This document shows positions 32,190 to 41,830 of a DNA stretch of 64,000 nt, piece by piece (positions within the stretch are counted from its first letter, which is position 1; each line of letters begins with the position of its first letter). A model generated the notes under the pieces. That model worked only from the letters and a program-made list of their open reading frames with translations, was not told the DNA's origin and ran no database searches. Location of the stretch: assembly GCF_018143015.1 (NCBI RefSeq), contig NC_054747.1, positions 1,011,407-1,075,406 on the forward strand. Reading direction: 5' to 3'. The DNA comes from Lytechinus variegatus. Taxonomy: Eukaryota > Echinodermata > Echinoidea > Temnopleuroida > Toxopneustidae. A program made the position numbers and the translations under genes.

Positions 32190-32265
32190 GCATTAACTTC
32201 CTGACATCAAATGCAGTTACCAGTACCATGCAACAATAGCATCAAATTCAATAATATCAAAATAC

Positions 32266-32331
32266 CAAATTTGTTGTTTTTGCTTGACAAAACCATTTGA
32301 TTTTTGTCAAACAAAAACAACAAATTTGATG
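32266..32331. repeat. Perfect-type hairpin AAATTTGTTGTTTTTG
   Basis: CAAATTTGTTGTTTTTGCTTGACAAAA is followed after a short loop by its near-inverse TTTTTGTCAAACAAAAACAACAAATTTG. Lies inside the 8.1-kb element. Confidence 0.7.
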
Positions 32332-33242
32332 ATTTATTACAAACCTGACGAATCAAAATACTTTCCATTAAGAGTTGAAAATCATTCCAAAAGAACAATA
32401 AAATGTTGGACAACTTTAAAAAAAAAAGAAAAGAAATTTCCCTGATCCAAAGCCATTAAAGAATGAAAATTCCTCTTTAGTGTTTCAGTCTTTTTGGAAC
32501 TGTATTTACTGTTTTTGTTCTTCCTTCCTTGAAAGAGGGTTCTCACTTTTTTCCATGATTTACTCAAGAAATTGAGAGCCCACTTGCCACTTCCCATTCA
32601 GAGAGCAAAACATTTTAGCTATACACAATGCCAGTCCAAAACTGCCAACATTGATAGTATAAAATCACCAAATTGAAAAGATGGGTGATTTTTTCCAATT
32701 AATTTATATATAAAATCTTTGAACTTTAAGATTGAATTAACCATCATGAAGAATTTCAAAATCTGAACTATCCAGAATTTTTAGTTTGAAAGCTCAAAAA
32801 TCTGAATAGTTGGCAGGTATGTAGAAAACACATTTACGTCGAGACCAAAACTAATGTCCAATCAAGTTTTAAAATATTGTCCTTTTGTTTGACTTGTTCA
32901 CAATACTATTTTTTCTTTTCTTTTTTTACAAGCATATTTTCAAAAACAATTTTGCATTCAGCTGTTGCAATAACATAAACAAGGCATTTCTTGAACCGAT
33001 ACAGGTTGATATGAGAGAATCCTTATGCAGTTGGTGAGGCTACCTCACAATATATTCAAAAGCTCGCAAGCTTCACTTTGGCATCGTCCATCAGGCCAAC
33101 CTCGGCAATTGTACAAGGATTCTCTGTACAGGAGATTTGAGAGTCAACATTGATTGTGTGCAGAAGTTCCCACATATTCTAAAGAAGATACAAGACCTTG
33201 CACTATGTTTTCTCAGGAATGGAGCTCTTGAGATATTCAGAT

Positions 33243-33905
33243 TTTTCCTGTGAGTAGATGAAGTGTGAATATTATGGAAGCTTAAAAGTGGCACCGAGAT
33301 GTTGTGATAATTATCTTGGGAAGTCGACATCATGATAGCAAAAGATCAGATGACGAGATCCCTGATCTCATCATGTTGACATCTTTTAGAAGAGATGATC
33401 AGATGACAAGATCCAGGTTCTCATCATGTTGACATGTCGACATGACGAGATCCGGGATCTTGTCATCTGATCATCTCTCCTACAAGATGTAGATATGACG
33501 AGTTACGAGATCATGACACCTAATCATCTCTTCCACTGGATGTAGACATGACGAGATAGAAGATCTCGTCATGTCAACATCTTGTAGAAGAGATGATCAG
33601 ATAACAAGGTCCCGAATGTCGACATCTTGTAGGAGAGATGATCAGATGACAAGATCCCGGATCTCGTCATCCTTTAGAAGAGATGATCAGATGACAAGAT
33701 CTTCGATTCATGATCATGTCATCTGATCATCTCTTCTAAAAGATGTCGACATGATGAGATCAGGGATCTTGTCTGCTGATCATCTCGTCTGAAAGATGTG
33801 GACATGAGATCCAGGATCTCGTCATTTGATCTTTTGCTACCATGATGTTGACTTCTCAACATCTCGGTGGCACTTTTGAGCTTCCATAGAATATGCTTCA
33901 TCAAG
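33243..33905. repeat. Foldback with GATCAGATGACAAGATC units
   Basis: Outer arms match inverted: ATGGAAGCTTAAAAGTGGCACCGAGATGTTG (33,274) against CAACATCTCGGTGGCACTTTTGAGCTTCCAT (33,858). The interior (33,340-33,830) repeats a module of about 50 bp in both orientations: GACATCTTGTAGAAGAGATG, ATCAGATGACAAGATCCCGG and ATCTCGTCATG. No coding. Confidence 0.8.
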
Positions 33906-34103
33906 TGTGTGAGCCATCTCCATCTACTGTGCTCTGAATGTGACTTTAAACTTTCTTTTTCAAATCTCTTTCAAAAAATCACAATTTATCAATACAACTG
34001 TACATACATGTACTTACAATCTTTAAACTTGTAACAATTTTAACCTAAAGGACATGCTCTGTAACTTAAAAACAGCTGTTCCATGACTTCAGCCAGACTT
34101 CAG

Positions 34104-34252
34104 TTACTTCCCTTGTCTGGAGGGCACTTTCTTCTTCAACATGTTCAGAAGGTTGATAACAGATTTATCAACAGGACATGCATCTTTCACCTGAAGAATT
34201 CCAAGTTGGCAAAACTTACAAATTTTCATGACTGATGGCTCACAGCCATAGG
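34104..34252 (-). CDS. 8.1-kb element gene, last exon
   Basis: Acceptor TTTTTCATTCAG|CCTATGG, stop TAA at 34,104-106. It encodes YGCEPSVMKICKFCQLGILQ then CPVDKSVINLLNMLKKKVPS. CKFC is a CxxC pair that, with the Cys of YGCE and of ACPVD, could bind zinc. Ends PSRQGK. Phase joins the exon at 34,284 through a Ser codon. Protein family not recognised. Confidence 0.6.
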
Positions 34253-34283
34253 CTGAATGAAAAATAAAAACCAGCTACTTAAC

Positions 34284-34398
34284 AAGCCAATGCATGCACT
34301 TTATCCTGGACTTGACAGACTCTTTGCTCCTCCAGAACAAGCTCATATGATTCCTCTTGATTGCAGGATACACGTATGTACATGGGCTTCGTATCAAC
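34284..34398 (-). CDS. 8.1-kb element gene, internal exon
   Basis: 115 bp. Acceptor TTCATTGACAG|GTTGATACG, donor GGCTT|GTTAAGT (weak but phase-correct). It encodes VDTKPMYIRVSCNQEESYEL then VLEEQRVCQVQDKVHALA: an acidic, well-balanced sequence without stops. Confidence 0.6.
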
Positions 34399-34995
34399 CT
34401 GTCAATGAAAAACAATAACAAGGGTTTCTTATTCAATGCATGTGGTTTAGCTTCTCAACAAGAAATATGTTTGTTTTTTTAAGAAACTTGGCCCACCATT
34501 ATGGGACAATGGATGGGCAGACGGAGTAAAAACGATGAGATTTCTTAGCAAGCAACACACAATATTTTTCACCCTACTTGGATTGAAATATTTCTCTTTC
34601 AATTAGTATTCAAATAACATTAAATAAGATGTAACAATATTTTTGGAAAATAAATCACTCTGATAGAATGCAAAACTAACAAAATTCCACCAATCAGAAT
34701 GTATTCAGCTTTGTTTGGTGCTGTAATTTGCAACTGCATGCTAGTGGGCTGACTGGAATGTTGTGTTATCACACATCACACATAGCATGCATGTTAATCT
34801 TAAGTACCTGATCACATAATACCAGTGTACTTTGTCATAAACAAAACCCACCAGTTGGCTCAGCAGTCTAAAGTTGTAGAGCGGAGTGCAAAAGAATGCT
34901 AAAATATGATTCTTAGGTTTTGGCTTTATGAAACTTATAATCTAGTCTATGTCAATGTTGTAAAATTACTTCTAACTGGTTATGCGGTACCATAC

Positions 34996-35065
34996 CTTGT
35001 CACTTGAGATGAATACATCACCAGGTCTTCCTTGAAAAAGGTTGGTAGAATCTGTATGGCAATTT
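34996..35065 (-). CDS. 8.1-kb element gene, internal exon
   Basis: 70 bp. Acceptor TTAATCTGATTCCAG|AAATTGCC, donor AGTGACAAG|GTATGG. It encodes NCHTDSTNLFQGRPGDVFIS then SDK, in the only stop-free frame and in phase with both neighbours. Not recognised. Confidence 0.6.
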
Positions 35066-35855
35066 CTGGAATCAGATTAAGAAATGTTAATAATTTAAAA
35101 AATGCACCATGTTTTTAAATCAAAACAGAAGCTTGTATTCTGCAAGTTGGAATCCAACATTGATTATACCACCATGTTACCACCGCAATCTTTAGATCAT
35201 GAATGAATTGAAGGGACTGAAGTTCTGAGCTGTAATTTTGCTCAAAACTAATGAATAGCTTCCTGCCTTCATTCTCATGATACCAGCTTGCAAGAATCAA
35301 GTTTGATTCACACATAAAGTTGTCTACAAGAACCTATCAGCGAATCAATTTGCACCAAATTCTGGCCCTGCCAACGATTCTAAATTTAAATACCAACATG
35401 CTTCATAACTAACAGCTGTCTATTAATGCTCAAATTATTGAAAGATAGAAAAGAAAAAACCCAAATTCAATGAAGAATTATCTCAGAATGTCGGCTTCAA
35501 AAATGACCACAAATGGACAGGAGTTAAACACTTTTAGGCAGGCATGAGACAAACTCATGAATTGTTGGACATTGATATTACACATCCATTTTACATCAAG
35601 TGACTAGGCCAAGTGCGAGTGTAAAATGGTTGCATGCCTTTGTCAGCATAAAGTTGGTTGCCTGAAGGGGTTCGAACTTCAATTCTTAAAGTGTATTTAC
35701 AGTTTCCTTTTGTCATGTGTGGCACCGTGGAATGAAGAGATAATTATCCATTGTATAATAAGAAAATAATGTTACAAATTATTTTTCCATTGTATAACAA
35801 TTTGGGGTTTTAATGTGTGATGTTACAAATTAAAAAAATCCGAATAACAGAATAC

Positions 35856-36010
35856 CTTCTTAGCTTCCGGAAGTAAACTGTCACATCTTTCTTGGCTCAT
35901 TTGCATCTATCTTTGTGAAGTCTAGAAAGGGGTTCTGCCAGTCTTTGTAGTCCTTGGTTGAACAGTGTGATTAGGTCCTCACCATGAATCCTGCGAAACT
36001 CTGCAAGAAA
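35856..36010 (-). pseudogene. 8.1-kb element gene, upstream exon with stop
   Basis: 155 bp. Acceptor TCATATTTTCAG|TTTCTTGC, donor CTAAGAAG|GTATTC. It encodes FLAEFRRIHGEDLITLFNQG, LQRLAEPLSRLHKDRCK, then an in-frame TGA, then AKKDVTVYFRKLR. It ends in phase 2, which fits the exon at 34,996. The stop indicates decay (or a local reading error). No start codon is identified upstream, so at least one exon is missing or lost. Confidence 0.55.
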
Positions 36011-36289
36011 CTGAAAATATGAAAAACATCATGACCTCTGTTCACTAGGTTAATGCTGGTGTTGTTGAACATGTTAACTTATTGGTGTTTTAGTGACAGG
36101 CTGATAACCACAAACACACTCCTGTACAGATCTTGTTTAGACTACTTCAGGCATTAATTTTATAAAATTGTAATCATAAACCCTACCATCTTTGGTAGGG
36201 TTCATGTGGCTTGCGACAGTGAAAATCGCAAATCGAAATCTAAGCGAACTATGCTAGTTTATGTGTAAATTGCCCCCGTAATGACGTCG

Positions 36290-36845
36290 GTGGGGCATAG
36301 GAATGTGCAAAGTCGGATTAATTTGTAGATACATGTAGGCCAAGGCCATGTCAAAAGCCTGGCAATCATATGGTAGTCAGGCCTGGGCCAAAACTATTGA
36401 CTGTCATGAGACATGAGTGTAGCAAACAGTCTGCAGTCCAGACAGGTCTCTCCTTATTGCTACTTATTGAATTTGAGTACAAATATTGACTGATAACAGG
36501 TAGGGCCTAGCCTATGATATTACATTTACTTAGGCCTAGTCCCATAATAGGCCTACTTTTTTCAAACATAGCAATTGTCTAAGTTTAACATAAAACATGT
36601 AAGTTAGGCCCTAAAAAGGCCTAGCCCAGGCCTACCTCGTATGAGACTGGTGAAACTAGCCTAGAATAGTCTACACGTACGTGAGTACAGGACACTCGGT
36701 CAAGACCAGGCAAGACACACATGACACACAGAGTACGGTATACATTGTACACGCATTCGACATTGTTGGAGTCAATCGCATTTTACAAGCTTATTAGGCC
36801 TACATTGTATTGTCATTGTGCATGGGATGCCCGTCCCGCCGTGTG
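36290..36845. other. TAGGCCTA-motif-rich stretch
   Basis: At least eight AGGCCTA/TAGGCC-type motifs (for example near 36,340, 36,505, 36,532, 36,548, 36,606, 36,618 and 36,795). No coding. Could be the 5' region of the minus-strand element gene. Confidence 0.4.
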
Positions 36846-36983
36846 CTACCTCGAGCGAAGTTCGTGCAGGTTTCACTCCACTTCACTACCGTACACTACA
36901 CTCCACGTACCGGTACTTTCGGGTAGGTGGAGACGGGTGTGTAGTACCGGTAGTGAAGTCTGCACGAACTTCGCTCGAGGTAG
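36846..36983. repeat. Hairpin around CTCGAGCGAAGTTCGTGCAG
   Basis: GCTACCTCGAGCGAAGTTCG (36,843) is mirrored by CGAACTTCGCTCGAGGTAGC (36,965). Inner TTCACTACCGTAC pairs with GTACCGGTAGTGAAG. About 138 bp overall, CpG-richer than its surroundings. Confidence 0.75.
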
Positions 36984-37235
36984 CCGTGAGCATGCAGGTA
37001 TGCATACTCAATTTACTAATATTTCGGTGAAAAACACTCACTATCATAGAATTTCATACAATAGTTATCTCCACAGTAATATACTACAATCAAATGCATT
37101 AATTAATCATTTAATTTATTTTTTTAGTATAAAAGTTTACCTTTTACGATCTACCCAAGCCTTGCTTCGCAGCAAAATCACGGCGACCGGCGAGTGATTC
37201 GAAGACGCTGATTATGTGCGGGGTGTCCCGAACTG

Positions 37236-37578
37236 TCTTCAGGAGCTAAATTTGTCATGCATTTTTCCTCAACAAATTGATTTGTTTTTCAGCAAATAAT
37301 TTGTAATATAATTCGTTACGGCCGACTTAAACTCGTCATTTCTACATTGACCGCGAAGAGGATTTGTCAAATACGGTTGTGAAGAGTCGTCACGCAAATA
37401 AATCAGTCATGCGCAAGTTTGTTTTTGTCAACACCAGTTGAAACTTTGTAATAATGCTCGATCAATTTGTTATGTTACTACCATGAGTTTGTCATTTCAC
37501 AGTTATATCGCAAAACAAATTATTTTTTACCCCGATTGACGAATTAATCGGGCCTTGTGACAAAGTTATCTTTTCAGT
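37236..37578. repeat. Right subterminal TTTGTCAT repeats
   Basis: Copies of ATTTGTCATGC, AATTCGTTAC, ACTCGTCATTTC, GATTTGTCAAAT, GTTTGTCATTTCAC and GTGACAAAGTT in 340 bp: the inverted counterpart of 29,474-29,780, though more diverged internally than at the tip. Confidence 0.65.
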
Positions 37579-37582
37579 GAAG

Positions 37583-37667
37583 GAAATTACGCCATGGCTG
37601 GGATTCGAACCTACGACCCTCTGTTTCAAAGTCAGAAGACTTATCCACTGGGCCACAACGCTCCACT
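37583..37667 (-). repeat. tRNA-derived SINE, head half (split)
   Basis: Minus strand: GGAGCGTTGTGGCCCAGTGG (A-box like), an anticodon-arm-like TCTGACTTTGAAACAGA, and GGTTCGAATCCC, a perfect RNA polymerase III B box. The acceptor ends do not pair, so it is a SINE promoter head and not a tRNA gene. Continuous with 29,268-29,473 once the 8.1-kb element is removed. Confidence 0.85.
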
Positions 37668-38930
37668 TTTTCTCTATCATTTAAATCGTTCAATGAAATA
37701 CAGATGCGTTGGAGTCGGTTGGAGGCGTCAGTCCATGCACCCCCTCCATTCAGCAAACGTATACAAAAACCCGAAGTCCATAGATTTGTGATTTTTAGGG
37801 GCTGATCACTCCCTCCCACATTCAGCTCAACCCCTCCATTATCGAAAACGCTCAGCGGCCCCAGTTATTTATACATCTTTTTCAAATATTTGGGTGTTGA
37901 TGCTCACCAGGGTGAGCGCCCCAATAGTATGCTTGCCGTCAAAAAATATAAGGTCATCCTGTCTTTTTTTTATTTACATGGATCTTTTTTTCTTGCTACG
38001 CTATTCTCCAGAAAAACAAAAGATAAAAAGAAGAAGAAATAAACTGGCAAAAAAATAATAACATTTTAGGGGGGGGGGGGGGTAGTTGTAAGATTGAGAG
38101 GGGGTTTTCGGGACACGTCAAACAAACGTGTTTTTTTTAGGTGGATGCCTCAACGTAAATTCTCATTCTATTTCCTCAGTTTCCGGCGAGGAAACTTTTA
38201 GTTCATTGTTAGTTTTAGCGTTTGAACTGATTATGCTTTTGTCGAATTTTCAGTGCAAAAATTTTCACATGGGAGAGAAAGAGAGAATGAGATGAAGAGC
38301 TTCAAAACCTAACATGACAAATTCATTCTATAAAATGGCGTGAATTACAAAGTGAGGTGGAGGACTAGTATTCTATAATTCTTTATGAGTAAATATTCAT
38401 GCAATAGCAAAAGCGCACATTATGGTTTACATTATACCTTTTTGGTCTATTTCATCCCTATGTGTATCATCACCCAGGGGAAATTGTATTTTTGTGAAAA
38501 AGCACTGTCATGCTCAAGAAAAAAAAATGTTCTTGCCATGTCTTAAGCGCCTGCATGTTTGTCAATAAATGAGTAAACATTTACTTTTTTAATGTTACTG
38601 TCGTAATATGAGAAGCAGTATTCCTATTAGCTTTTTTGTATTGCTAATTACGGGAAGCATTCAGTAGGTCATCCTGACGAAATACACTAATCTTCATTTT
38701 ATTCAGGGTGTTGGCTATTTGTCCCCTGCTCTTTTTATAAGGGATTTGTTTGAGCGTCCGCCATGACTTTCCTTTTTTGGGGGAGTGCCGAGACCAAGAA
38801 CTGCATGGACGTTTTCATTTTCAAAAGAGCAGAGGATAAACGGTGTTATAAATTCCTTTATTTTCTGTTTGTTTTCTTAGAAATAGAAGACAAAAATAAG
38901 AGTAATATCGGATGAGAGAACGAGAGAAAG
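37668..38930. repeat. Tandem duplication copy A, right part
   Basis: Aligns with 40,180-41,740: CTCTATCATTTAAATCGTTC, CTCAACCCCTCCATTAT, AAACGTGTTTT, GAGGAAACTTTTAGTTCATT, and TGCTCTTTT..AGGATTTGTTTGAG then CATGGACGTTTTC. Non-coding G-runs differ in length. Confidence 0.75.
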
Positions 38931-39724
38931 CGCGGGGGGGGGGGGTCAAAAGTTTACCAGGGGCCCGTTTTATATAAAATTTGTTTACAAATTTTCAATA
39001 ACACATGAAAGCTTTTGAAATCCTATTTGACTGGCGGATGGTAAATTTGTTTAAATTGTTGCGCATTTGTCAATATAAAATGTACATGTATAATGTTTTC
39101 ATAAAACAATACCAATTAGTGATTTCCTCGTTTTCCTTTCTCTGGTTTCTAACCTGTAACTGAATGTATTATCTACCGCTTTCATTCCCTTATATATATC
39201 GTCTTTCTATATCCTCTCCCTTCTACACCTTTTTTTCTCCGAGTTCTTCTCATACCGCCCTCATCCCCCTCAATCCTTTCTCTCTGATTTTTCTTCTCAG
39301 TACCTGTCATTTTACATTAAATCTAACGCCCCCCTCTCTCTCTCTTCATCGGAAACGGTTCCGAGAGAATGCCTTTTTTGCCAACTTGTATTGATCGGAG
39401 ATGGTTGCATTTATGGGCCTCTCGTCCTATTGCATCGAGGTCATCATGTCGAAAAATTTGGGGTGTTTTCCCCAGTTTCTCAAATAATGTCCCGAAAATC
39501 TTTTAAAGTTACTATTGTAACTGTCATGTCACAATAAATTCTATATGATCTTCCATTTTCTATATTGATAACGTTAGTAGATATCTTTCTCCAAAGACAA
39601 TAATGATGATGATGATCATCATCATCGTATAAAAATACACGACTAAACTTTTTTTTGTGAACTTGGGGTTTAGGGTTATGGCAAGACAGAGTCCTCAATC
39701 TTTCACTAAGATAATTTTCTTTTT
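38931..39724. other. No recognisable feature
   Basis: Starts at a G-run. A pyrimidine-rich stretch lies at 39,190-39,350. A short GATGATGATCATCATCATC palindrome lies near 39,603. No coding or repeat pair recognised. Confidence 0.45.
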
Positions 39725-41740
39725 TAGATTTTTTTTCATGAATTATATGTCTCATTTAAATCGATTTTCCATGCAGCTTTTATAATAATAATAATATAAT
39801 TTTGTTTCTGAAGTTTGCGCACCGGTATTCGATTTGTAATATCATGAAATTATTTCAAAGAGTTAAACAAATAAAAGTGACTTAAATTGTAAAAGTCATA
39901 CCTCCAAACTCTCTTCTTGTCATATTCTACGTTTCTTTCTTTATCTTACTACTCCCTCAAAAAGAGCCATGAGAGCAATTACTGAAAGTACGAGAAAGTA
40001 TTTTTTCTTGAACAAATTATAGCATCCGCAATTATAAGTGTGTTTTTTCATTTGTTCTTTCGTTTTGTTCGATTATCTCCTTCGTTTTGTTCTACTGTTT
40101 CGTTGATTTCACAATCGAAAACAAAGTAATAAATGAATTATAAAAAAAAAAATCACAATAAAGTTACAACTCATTATTGTCTCTATCATTTTAATCGTTC
40201 AATCTAATAGTACAGTAGGAAGTTTCAGTCCTCAACCCTTTCACCAAACATGTACGAAAAATCCGAATTCTATATAAATTTGTAATTTTTTTTGGCCGGT
40301 CCATTCCCTCACACATTCAGCTAAACCCCTCCATTATAAAAAACGCTCAGAGGTCCCTGTCTTTTTATTTACCCTGTTTTTTTATTTAAAAAATTTAGAT
40401 ATCTTGGTTTTGATGCTAACCATGGTATAAATCTATGAATTTTTTCTACCCCGCTATTCGCCGGTTAAAAAAAAAATTGCGAAAAAGTAGGAAAATCAAT
40501 AAAATTTGGATCGGTATCAACAATTTTTTTTTTTTGGGGGTGTAGGTCACACATGAATAAAAGTTTGTAGGATTGAGAGGGTTCTATCGGGTGACACGCC
40601 AGGCAAACGTGTTTTCTTTATAAGCGGTGCCTAAACGTAATTTCTCATCCTGTATCATTCTATTTCCTCCATTTCTCGCTAGGAAACTTTTAGTTCATTA
40701 TTGGTTTTATCACTTGAAGTGATTATATTTCCGTCAACTTTTAATGCAAAATTTTTCATTTTGGAGAGAAAAGGAAATAAAATGAAGAGTTTCTAAAACC
40801 TAAGCTATTATAAATTCATTCTGTAAAATGACATGAATTAACAAATTGTGATTTTCTTAGCCGCTTCCCCCCCCCCCCCCCCGTCCCACAGCTCAACCCC
40901 TGCACCATAAAAAAAACATCGCTGTCCCTGTATAACATCTTTTTTTTCAAATATTTTGGTATAGATGCTAACCGTGGTAAGCCCCCCAAATGCGATTTTT
41001 GTTTGGGTCGTAACGGATAAAAGAGTGGCCAGGACGGTTTTTATTTTTATCTTTTCTACCGCGTTACTCGCATGACAAACAAGCAATATTAGAGTGTAGG
41101 TCAGAACATTTCCATGGGGGGGGGGGGCAAGATCAAACAAAAATAATGATAAAAAGTCATCAGTTGTTAAAGTCATGTTGTTATTCGCTTAAGTAGATAT
41201 TCTTGGAATTTTAGCGAAAGCGCACTTGTTTATTTCCTATTTTATCTCTCTCTCTCTCTCGTTCTCCGTGATATCTGAAGTAGATTTTTTTATAATGAAA
41301 TAATTCTTCGTTCATCCTTATATGCATTATCATCCAGGGGAAGCGCTTTTATGCAATATGAATCACTGAAGGATATTATAAGCACTTGTGTTGTCGGTAA
41401 ATGAGACATATTTTTTAGATACGGTATGTTGGTCGAAAAAAAAGTATTCATAAAAGCTTTTCGTATTGAGTACGAAAAGCATTCAATGGGTGATCCCACC
41501 GATAAACACTAATCTTCCTTTTGTTCGGGGCGTTGACCATCTGTATCCTGCTCTTTTCAGGAGGAATTTGTTTGAGTAGCCGCCCAGACAGTCTTTTGTT
41601 CGGGTAGTGCCGATATCATGAATTACATGGACGTTTCCCTTTTGAAAAGAGCAGAAGATGAATGTTGTGCTAAATTGCTTTCTTTTCTTTTTTTTTTAGA
41701 ATAGTAGACAAAAATAATGAGAAGAAGAGGGATGATGAGG
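39725..41740. repeat. Tandem duplication copy B (empty site)
   Basis: Second copy of the block in 28,860-38,930 but without the SINE and the 8.1-kb element: AATAAATGAATTATAAAAA runs almost directly into TCTCTATCATTTTAATCGTTC. Contains two extra G/C-run segments at 40,869-40,882 and 41,116-41,127. Non-coding. Confidence 0.75.
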
Positions 41741-41830
41741 AAGGAAAAACTTCATGCACCGAGATCAGCTCAAAGTACTAAGACATTAAAAGCTTTTTGT
41801 TTTTCTGAAAATACAATCGATCGATGAAAC

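Larger units (their letters stand above)
29474..37578. mobile_element. 8.1-kb inverted-repeat transposon, family unknown
   Basis: Perfect 21-bp termini starting ACTGAAAAGATAACTTTGTC at left, with the inverse GACAAAGTTATCTTTTCAGT at right. The 4-bp direct repeat GAAG (29,470-73 and 37,579-82) sits inside an otherwise continuous SINE. Broad subterminal zones are dense in TTTGTCAT. The interior holds a 250-bp tandem array, nested MITEs, a foldback, and a four-exon minus-strand gene (34,104-36,010). The end sequence and 4-bp duplication do not let me assign a superfamily with confidence. Confidence 0.85.

Noticed and set aside
36721..37197. 158-codon plus-strand frame
   Set aside because: Crosses the hairpin at 36,846-36,983 and has no domain-like composition; more likely chance.
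37583..37667. tRNA-like sequence with perfect B box
   Set aside because: Acceptor stem does not pair and the sequence continues into a SINE body and tail, so it is a SINE head and not a tRNA gene.
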